From positions 14,743,417-14,807,416 of the forward strand of contig NC_134959.1 in the NCBI RefSeq assembly GCF_965638725.1: a stretch of 64,000 nucleotides of DNA, given 5' to 3'. Source of the DNA: Aptenodytes patagonicus (taxonomy: Eukaryota > Chordata > Aves > Sphenisciformes > Spheniscidae). Position 1 is the stretch's first letter. Each line of letters starts with the position of its first letter. The position numbers and the translations under genes are program-made. The notes beneath the pieces are model-generated. The model saw only the letters and a program-made list of their open reading frames with translations. It had not been told where the DNA came from and ran no database searches. Positions 1 through 14,081 of the stretch are shown one piece after another.

Positions 1-3000
1 GCATCTGCTGGAATTGTTGCTTAATAAAGATAAACCCATTTTGTTAAAGTGCTTACCAGAGACAAAAATGAGTTTGTTAACTTAAAGATTATTATTCCAA
101 GTGTTGTTCTAACCTTCCTTCTTTAACCTGGAGCAGACAAGGTCACCAACATTACAACTTAGATAATTGGCTTCAAATGTGTTTGTTTATCAAGAGAAGA
201 CTCAGACATTTTCACAAAATAGTCTTGATTCTTTCTGCCTCAGCATAAAAATACAGAAAAGTATAGGAGGTAGCCTACTTAATGCAGGAGCAAAAATATT
301 TCCATTTTTGCAGTGAAGAAAATGAACTACAGCATATGTGGGGGTTTAAAACTCACTTGTGTGCCTGCACATGAAAATACAGAATCCCAAAATGCTTAAT
401 ATCATTCAGTTGCAGATGAGTTTTATGTGTATGTTCAGGATATAATACTCTTCATCCAATTCAATTTCACTGAAGTCAATGGCATAACCGTTGAATTATA
501 CCACATTGGAACTGGAATTGCATTCAAACTGGACATAGCTGTTTGCTTGTTTTTCCAGTAAAACCCATATTCAACACACATTCTGTACATCACAGGAAGT
601 ATCTGTGAAACTTGAATACACCAAATCCTTTTGGTTCAGGCAAAGATGAAATAAACCCAGAAACCTGGTAGAGATTCCCACTCCTCTACTGCTCAGTTTG
701 ACATACAGGGATGTCAGTGGAGGCGTTCCTGAAGATCACACCCCAGCTGTTAATCTGCATGGGAGGGTCCCCTGCTGCCCCATTAAGTTGTGCTAACAAT
801 TATCTGTGGGGCTCTGCTGTGACCTAGATCAGGGAATGGGCTCAGCTTAAATAAAATCCTGCTCAAAAAGTTGGTTTCAGCAGGGTTTTTCCCCTGTTGT
901 GGTTCACAGTACAGCCTAAATGGTAAGGCAGCCACAGAGCTTCTTCGATGATGCTGACACACCCCCAATAATACTGCCCCATATCTTCACTAAACAGAAT
1001 GGAAAACTCATTGGCACAGTCCACAAAAGGGAAAGAAAATGACTGTAACACGTTGCTTAGAGCACTTGCCATGGGTGGTGGCAGGGGAACAGGGAAGTAG
1101 AGTTCTAGCCCCATTCCTATTAACTGAAATATGCTAAAATAGAACAGTAGCACGTGAATTAGAAAGAAGAAATTTAAAGAAATCAACCCCGCATAGACAA
1201 GAAGTAAATGGCTAAAGGAGAACTTGCAGGAGACAGGACGCTCCACGTGATGTTTGCTTTGATTTAGAGCAGAAATGGGATCTGAACCAGGATTATCATA
1301 ACTAATTAGAGCACCACAAGCACTGGGATAGAAAGCTGCACCATTTTCTGCTACCTTATTCCCTAAGCAACACTGAAACCTTTGAAAGTCTAAGTGAAAA
1401 TTTCCAATGCTGTCCTTAAAAAAAAATACTAAAACTAACAAATCCAAAATATTTTTAAGGGAAAAATGAATTTCATGTAAATTGAAGTTATTAAAAACCT
1501 GACCATAACCACCTGCAAAAGAAAATGCAAAATGAACAAAATTAATTTATCTTGAGTTTACATTAAACCAATTTTTTGGGGTGGTTTATTTTTTTGCCTC
1601 AGTTACCAAACTGAAAACTAGAGCTGTGCTTGTTTGCAAAACTCTTTTTAGAACCCATTAGGAAAAATGGCCCTACATAAACACACATCAATAATAATTC
1701 ATCTGGATACTTACTGCTTAAACATTTCTAGATATTTTTAAACATTCAAAACTATGTTTTGAATAATCTATATTAATTATGTTGATCCTGTAAATTCCTG
1801 TAATCTTCCTAAATGGAAAGGAAGACCATTAGGAGATTTTAATTTTTTTAACCAAATCAAACAGATCATTGAGAAAGCATCAGTGCTGTAGTGCTGCTGC
1901 TTTCCCAGGAAAAGCCAGCCAGCAGAAGATACAGGGCAAAGTTTTTCCAAAAGCGTTTTGGAGCTGAAGATCTAAATACTTCTGGGCATGTTAAAAAATA
2001 GCAGTGGAATTATTTATAATCAAGAGGTACACTGCTTTTTGAGAGTCTTTATGAATACACGTATGGGACTCCCTATTTAAGCACCTGCATGTTTTTAAGA
2101 GTTGAATTCAGTTGGTCTGATCACCAGCTAAGCTCTGGTTGCCTAAGCTAACTGTTATCTGGCACACCCACTTACCAGGGCAACATTTCTAATTATGGTA
2201 CTCAGGAAGAAAACATTGCACTAGCCACTGAAAAGATTAAAAAATCACGTCAAGAGTCATTCACTTTTTTCTCTGGTATGAAATATTTTCAGACACACAG
2301 CCAGTTACAAAAATATCTATTTGCAAAAGGGATGTGTTTGACACATTTGCTTTTTTACTCTCTCATGTGCTCCATTTCTTATAATCATTAAGACACAACA
2401 CTCCACATTCAACATGTTTGATCACAGTTTTGTAGGCCTGGACAGATGTTATACAAGAGGAGAATACTAACTCCTTGAATAGCTTTAAACTAAAATATAA
2501 ATTTAGATTTATGGACACACTATGTATTTCTGAAAGGTAAATTATATATTTTTTCTTACTAACTTACCCCTTGCAGATTAACCAATTTTACACTATGACA
2601 TCTTATTTCACGACAGCTACATTGCTTATATTTTGAGAGTATATATCCTAATAGTAAAGTAATTTACATTCTCTTTATATCTTTTTGGATCCAATGAATA
2701 AGTAAATGGCACTATACATCATCTTTATCAACTTTTCAATTTTGATTTACACTAGCACTTTGAGACAGAGTACCTCTGCTTCTCCTCTTTACCTCAGTAT
2801 TAGGTAAATACAACATTAAAGAGATTAAAAGTAACATGACAACAGCAAATCAGTTCAGTAAGTCAACTTTTGTAAGATTTTATATCTTGTATGCATTTAT
2901 ATGGAAGTCCCATAGCTCTGAAAACATTTCTACTGAAAATACTTCAAATGTATGTATTTTAGGCCAGTTACTTTGCTCAGAAAAGGGCCCTAAGTAATCA

Positions 3001-6000
3001 TGAAAAGTAGAGCACCTGTTCCAACATTTATATATTATGTAGACTTCATTGATGACATTTCTTAAATTGCAGTACATCATCTACTTTATCTGAAGCAGTT
3101 TAAACCACTGATTAGCCAGGCTTCTAAAAATGGGTTAAAATAGGCACTGACTTGTGCAAACCGCTGCATTGAACCTCTCTCCTCACCCTGGTTGCAGCAG
3201 TGTGAAAGATAAGAAATCTTAAACTACCTTACCAAAAGTTACAAATCTCCACATACACACAAGGATTTTTTTAACATGGGGAATTTTTATCAAAGAGTTT
3301 TTATCACTTACCAAACTTGATTCAAAACTGATTTGTGAAGAAAAATGTAAACACTGAAAAACTCACAAAAAATAGAACAAGTATCTTCTTAAAAATCTCC
3401 TAATATAGGAACTAAAATATGAGTTATCAGCATTAAAAAACTTTTTTTGCCTAACAAGTAAATAAAACAAGAAAAGGTGGGACTAAGGATAGTTTAAAAT
3501 CAAAGTGATTTAATACAAGTGAAAAGGAAAACAGGAACAGTTCTTTATAGTGTATCTCTGAAGCCAGTGAAGCACAGGACTCAATGACAACAGGGATACA
3601 TTTTTCTGCAAAGTAAACAAGCAACTCTTTCCCTTCCCTGATACATTAAATAAAATGAAAAACAATCTGGACTCGGGCACTTGGATAACTGAAAATCCAG
3701 AACACAATTCTCCCAGGATGACAAAAAAAACATACACCACTGCCTCCTATTTTTCCTTTGGTTTTTCTCAAAATCTAACTGTATTGAATGACAGAGAGGT
3801 ATCTAGAATATTTAATTTTCATGAGGTAACAACTTAGATTTTTAAGTCTTCTCTCATAGACAGTACATGAAGCGTACTGTCTCCTAGCAACTTACATTTA
3901 GACAAAAACAGGCTTTTCTCAAGTCTGTTTACTCCTTTCCTGAGTAAATAAGCACATCACAGGTTTTTCTACAGCCACTCATTAATCTAAAGACTCAAAT
4001 CACAGTATTTTCAGAATTTTTTCTGCATATCAGCTCTCAGATTTTTGGTATTGTCTTTTCTAAATATTGTACTGTAAAGGTATGCATAGGCCTAGGGACA
4101 AGCCCAATAGTTTCTTCTTCAATCATTTTCATCAGCTGCCAGTTACCAGAAACATTTATAAAGGAGACTGCCGGCCTGCACAGAAGGTGTTAGTTTCTGA
4201 AGTGAAAACTACACATGCAAAGGAGTACAAGCAATCACAAAAGATCACAATAGCTAATTAGCCACCTGCAATTTCTGATATGTTGCCTCAAACCCCACTT
4301 AGATTTTACAATATTTTAAACACAGGCTTGAACTTCTGACTTTCAGTATAAGCTTGCTTAAAACAAAACAAAAAAATGAACAGAGTACACTTCCCTGAAG
4401 GAAGTAACTTGTGATCTTCATTAACCCCATTATGTGCAGTATCATTTCATCACCCCAACACACCCTGCAGCTGCAGCAGTCTGGCAAGCACAAGTCACAA
4501 GAAAAGCTCATTTACATACGGCTTCTGGCCTTGTTCACTAGAAAAATTTGCTAAGACAAATTACAGTGTCAAAAGAAAGCTCATTAAATTTTTATATCAG
4601 ATTGCTATGTTACCCTTAGCTCCCTGGGTATTCATCCCTCTCTGTTGTTAGTTTTCAGTCCTTAAGGCTCAAATATTTTCAAGGGCAGAAGCGGACCAAT
4701 TATAAAAAAGGAAGTTATTTGCTCACTAGTATAAAATGAAGCATACAGCCATCACTAATTCACATTTACCAAAAATATAGCTCAATTACCATGTCACATC
4801 AGACTGCTGAATAGCATAATATTCCCGCATGCATTTAATTTAGTGCCAGTATTTGTGCTGAGGCAACAATACCAATTAAACATACTGAAATGAGGATTAA
4901 GCACATTTTCCACCATTTGTCTGTCCATTATAGTGCTGTTCTTTTTACTTAACAAAAAAGGAACACCTAGCCCATTTATCCAGTGGCGATGTTAATGTTT
5001 CAGAAGATTTAAAAATCCTTTGACATCTGGAAAGGTTAAAAGATTTATAAGCTTCACCTTAAGCTACAGTTACGTTGGGCATTTTCAAGTAACAGTCATT
5101 TAAAGAATTGAAGGACATGAAAGTTACATTCCCATATACCCATCAACTAAGTGTTCAAAAGGTAGATGAACAATTAAGAAAGCTTTGTCTGTTTAAGAAC
5201 GGTAAACTGAATAATGTTTATTTGCCACCAAAAATCCAGTTTGATGCTTTTTTTTTAATATCTGTTCTCATTTGGTTTTTGGGTTTGAAATATTTATTTC
5301 CATTTTTTTAAAATATTTGTAAGTACTTCTAAACTGTGCACATAACCAATATTTCATTATGTATTTCAAACAGTACTTTAGATCGTACTTGTTCACAAGG
5401 CCAAATACATTAAGATTGTGATTTTATTCATCACCACTTCAACACTTTTTAATTTGCTTTCAGGCCCGACACATCTAAGTATAATTTGATGGAATACAGT
5501 CATTCCTTCCCAGCCCAAGCCTGCATTGATACAGTCAGGTAGGATCCAAATCAAAGCAATTGCTTCTGAAACTTCACAGCAAGTAGAATTTCTCTCTCAC
5601 AAGTGTCACAGGCAGCATATGCTAAACCTTGCAATGCCTTTTTTTTTTTTTAAAGCTTTCCACATTTCTTAGAGTTCTGCTGAATCGGGATTATATACTT
5701 ACATTAAATCTGGTATCTACTGCTGATCTGCACTTTATCAACTACCAATAGTTAAATAGTTAACAGGTAACTAACACAAAGGAATATCACAAAAGTCCTC
5801 TGTTTTTCAGATGCCTGGCCCATGTTTAAACTACTGATCATCATCACCCAGTGAGTAGAGTCAACTTAGTGAGCCCTGGTACAAAAATAATTCATTAAAA
5901 TTAAAATTAAAAAGGGGGGGAGGGAGGAGAATCAGGTTATGAAGTCAGCCCCTCTCCCTCTCATCCAATGAATATTATACTTGTTTATTCAAGTCAAAAC

Positions 6001-6296
6001 AGTTCCCACAACACCATTTTGAGGGATACGGAGAAGCCACCTGTATTCTAATGGTTCAGAGATCCACAGGACATGAAAGAATGAAAGACCAAGGTTAACA
6101 CCTCTGCATTAAAAAGCAAAACATAAACCAGTTTGGTCCTCTTATACTAGGTCAGCACTTTTAATTCCAAAAGAAGTCTGTATGTCATGATTTGTTAGGA
6201 ACATTTTGGAAGTTTTAATTTTGAAATTAAAGCATTTCCTAACATTCCAGTGAGGCAACTTCTTTCACAAATCTTTCTACCTTCAAAGTAAAATGT
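1..6296. other. AT-rich non-coding stretch, no gene recognised
   Basis: AT-rich, CpG-poor sequence with short homopolymer runs (for example a T-run at about 5640-5652 and a G-run at about 5913-5920). Open frames are short, and none resembles a known domain. The longest, on the minus strand at 863-1447, begins with TTG, has no motif I know and is treated as chance. I see no transposon consensus, RNA gene or GC-rich promoter. It is best read as intron or intergenic DNA. Confidence 0.7.
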
Positions 6297-6799
6297 TTAT
6301 TTCATGAATTTGTCATCATAACAGATAATTCTGCTAAAGATTTCGATTTTGGCACTTTTTATACTACTGTATTTGATCAGAATCGACCAATCTTTTCCTG
6401 TGAACAGAATAATGCTATATCTAGATTGCAGCAAAACTGGAAAATTATTTGAAAATATATTTTCATTTTGCAGGTTCTTCCTTTTGAAGTACTTATAAAA
6501 TTTCAAACAAGGAAGTGGAATTGTATTTTAACATTCAGCTTTCCAGCAAGCATTGTTTTCCAAACAGAATGGTTTTTCCCTTCGGAGGGAGCACAGAACT
6601 CATCAGAACAACTAGCATCTTCACTGACATTATCTTTTCCTGAGCAGAAACCAATTTCTGCAAGAACAGTTTGAAACTCCAAGTTGTAACACACAATCAG
6701 GGAATCATTTTTCTTACAGAATTTACAGGTTTGTGATTTAAGAGGTTTAATCCTGCTATGAGGTTCCTGTTTCTCACTTTTTTTCACTGCAGCTGCCAT
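6297..6799 (-). pseudogene. Unrecognised cysteine-containing open frame, possible exon or decayed retrocopy
   Basis: A 98-codon frame on the minus strand starts with ATG at 6799 in a favourable context (A at -3, G at +4). Its product begins MAAAVKKSEKQ, is rich in Lys and Ser, and contains a CKFC pair followed by further cysteines (LIVCYN, GFCSG, DASCSDEFC). That spacing could suggest a metal-binding patch but fits no finger family I can name. After the stop at about 6503 another minus-strand frame runs on to 6297, overlapping slightly, which could reflect one frameshifted ancestral reading frame. I see no convincing acceptor upstream and no poly(A) tail marking a retrocopy. It could be a terminal exon, a retrocopy fragment or chance. 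The product is unknown. Confidence 0.2.
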
Positions 6800-8469
6800 C
6801 TTTGGACACCACCAGGAGAACTCTCACTATTTGCTTTATGTAACAACACTGGAAATGCATAATTTTCATTTTGCAGAATGCCGCTTGGGACTCATCATAA
6901 TTTAGAGGACTGGTGGTAAGAGGGAAGGAGAATGGATGCAAACTACTGGATACAATGCTCCTCCTACAGGCGGAGGTAGAAATGGAAGGAACTGAATTTT
7001 TTTTTTATGACACAGAAAACACAAACCCCTGGAACTTCAGGTCAGCTGGCTGCATAAAAAAAGAAGCAATTGCCTGAAGGGAACGACTATTCCTAACTTC
7101 CAAAACTTAAAAATGGAAGATGATGCTGAGTATACGAAGCATCAGACTTCTGATCACACTTAAAAATCAATGTGAGGTTTGCCATTTTGTAGAAACAGGA
7201 TATAGTTATTAAAGTTTTTCTAAATCTTATACATGACTTTTGGCTCAAGCATACTAGATTTCAATAAATCCTGAGGGAACTTGCAGTCTACTGATGTCAA
7301 CAAACCAGTATTACTCATGCAAATTTCCAGAAACACTCGAAAAGTCCTGACTATCCTTATGGCAAGATGCTGAGTGGCTAGGCATGCCACAGGCCCAGAT
7401 CACATGGACCCACTCCACAGTCCTATTTTCTGCATATGCACTAATTTATAGACAGCAAAGTACATTTGGGCTATTCTTTCACTTGACTTACAGCAAAGTA
7501 TTTAATCTGATATTGGCCTTCCTGCTTGGAACTAAGTCAAGGGTAGAGTAACCCATTTCACATCTTCCTAGCTATAATTGCACAGCCTTTAATGCCGGAA
7601 ATAGTTTGAAATTGAAAACGATTTGAAATTTGTGCAGACCAAAGACAATGTAGATGAACAAAAATAACAACAGGTATTCCTTAAACACCTAAAACTGTCT
7701 TCTAAATTTCCAAACATCAGCTACAGAATTGCATTTTACTTTCTGCTGCTAGCTGAGTGAGGCAGAACCTGTCAGTCTCCTAAATTAATTAAGAGTCAGT
7801 TCAGTGATCCATAACCAGGGTACTTTCTACAATCATTGACAATTGATTTCCACATAATTCACAATGGGCCAAGCTCTGGCCTTGTGTACGACCCAAGATT
7901 CTTTCATCACCCATGTGTTACATGAGGGCTGAATTCACGTAAGGATTTCTAATCAGAAATCTGTGTCATTGATGTCTCAGCTTTCAACAAGCTAATTATG
8001 GTATCCGTGAACAAATAACACTTTGAGGGGATTTTCTGATGCACTGTTTTGGGGAGGTTATTTTGGTTTTTGTGAAGGCTCCCTTACAAATTTATAACAT
8101 TAATGAGGTGAAATTATCTGACATATGATATGTCACTTAAATAATGAATATTTACTCCATATGCACAAGTCCCATTGGCTTTAGTGAAAGTTCTACATAT
8201 TGGATATGCCACAGAAAACTAAAGATCAGAAGAAATAAAATGATGGCATCTATTGCTAAAATTTGACACAAACAAATAATTCTTCATCCATCATTATCCT
8301 TTTTGAGACTGGGATTACACTGGTGCCAACAGGCTATTGAATTGAGCTTTTGTTCAACTCCTGAGTCTCGCAGGCCTGCTGATGCCTTTGTAAACATGCT
8401 CTTTTCAAACAATCATGCTGATTTAGTGAATTGTGTGCTCTATCATCCTGAGATGAACTGAGGTAGGAG

Positions 8470-8510
8470 GGGAGAAAAAAGAAAAAAAAAAAAAAAGAAA
8501 AGCCAAAAAA
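8470..8510 (+). repeat. A-rich low-complexity tract
   Basis: A run of almost pure purine, dominated by adenines with scattered G, including an uninterrupted A-run of about 14. It could be the tail of an unrecognised retroposon or a slippage-generated homopolymer. No element body is visible upstream. Confidence 0.8.
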
Positions 8511-10360
8511 CCCACAGTAGCTATGCAGAGCATACGTCCCAACACTGACAGAAGCAATATATTTTGATGACCTGAAAAAAAGCAGTACTCACTACTTAGA
8601 CAAACACAGGACAGAACAAGGTTCAGTTAAATAATAGGGTGTTTTCCTTGTATTTATAGCAGTTATAACAAGCATCTTCATAGGTACATCTTAAGTTTGA
8701 GTTTAATTTATGAAAGTGACGTGCACAGAATAAGGTTAAAAGGGCTAAGATTTTGACCTGATTGAAATACTAAACTTGATCTAATTCCCCCAAAATATTT
8801 TAAGTTCTGAGGTACCACGTTGAAATAAAACAAGTCTCAAAGTAGCAGCCATCTTACGTTACTGTGCTCAAATCAAAACCTGTTGTCATTCTTTCTGATA
8901 AACCATGTATCACATTTATTTCAAACAGCTAACTGACATGTTTCCAAAAACCTTTTAGCCCATACCAGTGATTCTCCATAACCATTTAATCCTCAAAATG
9001 TTTAACCTGCTACAGAATCAGATGTAATTATAGAATGTAAGAGAGGCAACTGAGTCACATTTATCACTTGTAGCTTTGAAAGTTTGAGTTTTATAATCAA
9101 GACATTATGAATATTCCTTGGAACGTTAGCATATCAATATCAGCACTGCCCAAATAGCAGCTATTCTCATTAGATTATCAAGCACTTTTAAAGAACACTT
9201 TAATACTACATTGTTATAAAGGCTGTACTACAATTAAGATTAAAATGAGCTATTTTGTAACTGAAAACTCATAAAACACTGCATCTGAAAACCTTTACTG
9301 TTTGTAATATAGCAAACCTTTCAAGCTGAAGAATAGTATATTTGTGCACTACCTCTTAAATTGATTGGATGCTGCAAGCCTGAGCCTGTGTGGGAGTGTG
9401 CCCACTTTAGAATTTCAACAATTTTTGTCAGAGCTGCATGTTAGGATTCACAGCACATCTACAGTTTGTCATAGGCAGTACCCTTGATATCATTTGATTT
9501 CAAAGCTGCTTGCTACAAATCCTCTGCAATCAGGTTGTGCTTGTTATTAATACCTTTAATCTGACCTCAGACAGGAAATCTAGTGCAGTGTGATTTTGCC
9601 AGACTGAACAGTAATCAGCAACCATATCTGATGGATTATGTTCTTCGTACAATATTTATGGTGAGCAAGGAACACAAAAACATGCATATGCTCATGCCTG
9701 TGTGTTACTGTGCATGCAGGCACTGGAGTTGAGTCCATTTGTATTCTCACCATTATGTTCTTTGCATCAAGATCGGTTGAAAAGAAATAGCATTTTGGGG
9801 AAAAGGGACATACTGCCCCTCTAATGAAATGAAATACAGCTTTCATCAGTTAAACATAAAACATGCTACAATTTGCATATACTATGCAGTAAATAGTAAT
9901 TCTGAGCACTGTTATATATATTGTTTTCTTTTGTGTATTTAACTGAAAGTCCAGGGGCTTCCTAGATCTTATGAAAAACGAGTAACAATTTCTATTCTCC
10001 TTCTGGAAAATGTCACTCATCACTTCACTGCTGTTCATCCCTTCAAGTTAAGATCCCTTCAATTTAAGCTGCCATTACAGTTGTAATTCTGAGACCTGTG
10101 TAACTAGAAGCCAGTACTGTACTACTGATTTAAGTGAATTTTCCTTCCATGGAATTCATTGACAGCTGTTCCTCCCTTTTCTGTCTTTTAATGTATAGGC
10201 AAAGGCAATCTTCTATGTATACACTCTAGTCTAGTCTCTTGGGCCCACAGCGTCTACAAAATGCCTTTCCTTTGTGCGCAAAGAAGCACATCACTGAGGT
10301 TCTGGTAGTTCAAAGAACTCATCTGCTCTGGTAAACAGCACAAATTTAGCACATACACCC

Positions 10361-10378
10361 CACACACACACACACACA
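10361..10378 (+). repeat. (CA)9 microsatellite
   Basis: Nine uninterrupted CA units, read directly from the sequence. They are preceded by a CACCC-type lead-in and followed by an A-run. Confidence 0.95.
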
Positions 10379-13300
10379 GGAAAAAAAACCTCAAAACCAA
10401 CAAACTTTGTCAGTAGAAGTTAAATGAAATTTCACAGCATGGACTTTTCAAACAATGTCAATCTGCTGAAAATAATACAGCACATTGAACTGAAATGTTG
10501 ACAAGAGTAACAAAAAACCACCTGAGATTCACTTTGAACAAACACACCTTAGATTACTTAGACTACTTCCTCAAAATCCAGGAAATATTGGTGATGAGTG
10601 AAAACTAGGAGTCAACTGAACAGCCACAGATGTTTACAAAGCAGTAACTTCATGCGATTAGACCTTACCAGTTTTGGCTTACTCTGAATCACTATTACTT
10701 GTTATTTTTGCCAAATTATTTTTCAGCTTCTACTTGGAGAAACTCTTGCTAGAGACTAAGAAATTTAATTTATAGCTACATAATATGTGAATAAAGGTTG
10801 CTGACTTAGGAGACTAGCCGTGCCCACCCTCTAATCAGAACTCTTAGTTGAAAGAACCGGATAGGGAAAGAAAAATGAATCAATGAAGTAGCACAAAGAA
10901 AACAAATAAACCATCAGTTATTAAACAAAGCATGAGATTACACAGTGCAGGACTAGCTTGAGTACCAAAGATCAACATCAGGCTGAGGAATTTCACTGCA
11001 CAGATCTGGCAGTATTGTGTATTACCCTGACTGCATTTGGTGAGTGAGTAACTAGATTTAATCAGTCGCAGAACAGACTGGAATGGGTCAATCACGTTGG
11101 TAGGGTGCAGGAAATTATTATTGATAATGAACATATCCACACCCTGAGATTAATGCAAGTAAACGTCTCACTCTTGCAAAATGTCTTTGAAAGCCCCTTT
11201 TCTGAAGCAGTTTTACCTGCCAGATAATAACTGTCATCACTGACACTCTGAAACGTCTATTAGTTATTTTTTTGGAAACAAACACAATAATTTTCATCTG
11301 CTGTCTATTGATTTTGTTCTACCACTTAAGCATGGGTCTGTGTGTTTAGCTGCATCTGAAATGTTCACTTATACTGATCTCTAGAGGCCACCAAGTCAGG
11401 ATGGAAAAAGAATTGCTCTTTTACTCTTGCCATTTCCATTTATTTAACAACAGGCTTTTATGTGGTTCTTCTTGCTGTTTTATCTAACTCTAGTGGCTAT
11501 TACAGCATTTTGCAAGGAGAAAAAGGCATTAAAAGCTAGCACTAGAAAGAACAGAACATGTTGGGAGAGAGGAAGAAAACTAATAATCTAATATGCATGT
11601 AAATAAGTCTTAAAAATACATACAGCTGTGAATACTGTGTACACCATGCTAATGGAACCAATAATTACACACTGCACAGCAGAAAAGTAATAGATTTCCA
11701 GATCTGATTCATGATAATTTAATTCAACTGCATGCATGCTTCAGACCATAGATCCTGCAGTTAATTCCTGCATCTACCCTACTACTTTTACTTGATCTGT
11801 ACAGAACAAAGGTGCTCATTATGAAAAATCAGGAACCTTTTTTTTTTTAATGTTGCATATAAGACTGAATTTCTTTCATCAGTTTCTGAACTACCAGGCT
11901 TATGATCACTTCTACAGCATGAACCCATACGAATCAAATTTATCATGTATTTCAGGACAAATTGTATTTCATAAAGATGAAAAATAGACAACAATTCATG
12001 AAACATGCTGGAAGGATTACTTGACAAAAATTCAGTCAGCAAATCTGTAAATTTCTATTAAAGTAAAAGCAAACCAGTGAAAAATGTCCATACGACTCAT
12101 TTTTACTGAATATTGTTTCAATTAAAACTTTCCTTGCAAACTTAGCACATTGGTGTTTAACTTCTTGTCAGCTAACAGCAGGTTTTCACTTATGAAAGAG
12201 CATCCTCACCTTCAGAATTTTTCGTATTATGGAACTTGTATCATTTTCTGGTGTATTTTTAAGTCAGTTCAAATGTACAGAATTGCTGAAATGGAGCTGT
12301 ATGCACTTATGGAAAATTTTTTGATCACCAAAGCTAATATTTAGCAAAAGACTAGTGACTATCAAAGCATGAACATATTCTATGTTTAGGCCCTCTGAGG
12401 TTACTTGGTTTTCCCCAAGTTCACTGTGATCTGTAATATAGAAATACCTTCTGAGAAATACTGAATGTATGCCAGTAAACTAACTGGACCACAGCAATGA
12501 CTATTCAAATTCTTTTAGCTCAAAAAAAAAAAAAGTCACTCAATTTAAACCAAAAGAAAAAAATAATTTCCTTTTAAGTGGTAGGAGAGACAGATACAGG
12601 GCAGCTCAGATCTCAAAAAACCTGTACTTAAGGTACAGTATGCCCATGAAGCATATGTTAACACCACACGAAGAGCGTAAGTAATATAGCCTGATAGCAA
12701 ACTGCACCTCACTTTGGAGCCTGTAGCTCTCCTTGCTTTTTAGATAAAGGGGTCTGGTCATGACTAATACCACTTCCTAAGCATCATGTTTTCAAATCAG
12801 TGAGAGACTTGGACAAAAGTCTGGGAAAGATATGGCCTGCCAGCTGACAAAACTCAGGAAAATGCCTTAGGACAGTAGAGGGGCTTTGAACCCCATGGCA
12901 CACTGACAAACAGGCAAACAGTGCTAGGACAAAAGCAAATACATGGAATTACTTCCCCCGGCAAGGAAAAGAGTTTATTCAGAAGTGCTAAAGAGTTTTA
13001 CAGGGAGGCCAAGAGTTAACCTGTTTTGGCAAATGTTTTTCAGAGTGAAGCAGCTGTGATACAGAAATTCTAAGTCTGAAGAGAATCTGATCAGCATTTT
13101 CAAGAACTCAGTTTTAGCATTTATTTAATGGAAGCCTTCTTCAGAGAAAAAGGTTAGATGGCAAGAAAAGACAAGGTTAGAGTACATAGACAGATTTCAT
13201 ATTTTTAAATTGGCTAGGCCCAATGGATTTCATCCTAAAATACTTCAGCTGCCAAGAAATCTAGTTGTTGTAAGCTCTGAGAACCCTTGAAGACAAAGGA

Positions 13301-13388
13301 AGTGCCAGAAAACTGAAAAAATGGGAAATGAGCTGATCTTCCAAAAGGGAACTTGGGGAAGTCATTAAACAGCTTAATTTCAGCTCTA

Positions 13389-13470
13389 TAAAAACTCAAA
13401 CCAAACCAAAAAATCACCACCAACAACAACAGCAAAACAAACAAAAAAACCCACCACAATCAACAAACTA
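13389..13470 (+). repeat. A/C-only low-complexity tract inside the old LINE
   Basis: About 80 bases almost devoid of G and T, made of irregular CAAA, CCAAA and CAACAA units. It sits between two recognisable blocks of the decayed LINE, so it probably grew from an A-rich insertion or by slippage after the LINE landed. Confidence 0.85.
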
Positions 13471-14021
13471 CTGAAGATAAAAAGCAATTATATAGCAGGC
13501 AACACTGATTTTTTCAAAAACAGACCAAGTCAAGCTAACTTAATTTTCCTTTATCACAGGGCACAAGAGCTTCTAGATATTGGGTAAATATCAGGTTTCC
13601 TGTAACTTGTCTATAGGAGGTTTTTTAATAGCATTTCATGTGACAGACCTAAGCAAGCTTGGAAATCAGATTAAGATAAAACTATTGCACAGTAAGAGAG
13701 AAAATGGTTAAACAATCCCACTCAGAGAACAGTTATTAATGATTACCTGCCAAGAACACATCAGGAAGGTTTCACCAAGGTCTGTTCAGTAATTTTGTGA
13801 ATCACCTGGATGAGGGAATAAGGACTACTTTTACCAAAGTAAAAGCACCTGATACGAAGCTAGGGACTACAGTTGTGCTGTAAAACAGGTTTAGAATTCA
13901 GAATGAGAGTATGAAATGTTAAAAGCGGTCTCTATAGGATATAAATATTGCTAAGCTCAAGGAATGATGTAAAGACAGGAATAACCAACAGCCACTAATA
14001 CAGAAAGAGGAGAAAGTGGTT

Positions 14022-14081
14022 AAGCAGCAAGTCTAAGCAGCAAGACTGTAAGTCTTGCTGTAAGACTTAGACTGTAAGTCT
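14022..14081. repeat. Nested direct and inverted short repeats
   Basis: AAGCAGCAAG occurs twice (14022-14031 and 14035-14044). AGACTGTAAGTCT occurs twice (14043-14055 and 14069-14081), and each copy is itself a 5-bp palindrome around GTA. In addition, CAGCAAGACT at 14038-14047 forms a perfect 10-bp stem with AGTCTTGCTG at 14051-14060 over a 3-base loop. This is a small locally generated repeat cluster lying within or beside the old LINE fragment. Confidence 0.9.

Larger units (their letters stand above)
6800..12719. other. AT-rich non-coding stretch, no gene recognised
   Basis: No open frame here resembles a protein family, and no transposon end or RNA gene is visible. It holds an A-rich low-complexity tract near 8470-8510, a (CA)9 microsatellite at 10361-10378 and otherwise ordinary AT-rich sequence. 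It is probably intronic or intergenic. Confidence 0.65.

Noticed and set aside
863..1447. 194-codon open frame on the minus strand
   Set aside because: It begins with TTG, has no recognisable motif, and a frame of this length is only mildly surprising across six frames of 64 kb. No splice or promoter context supports it.
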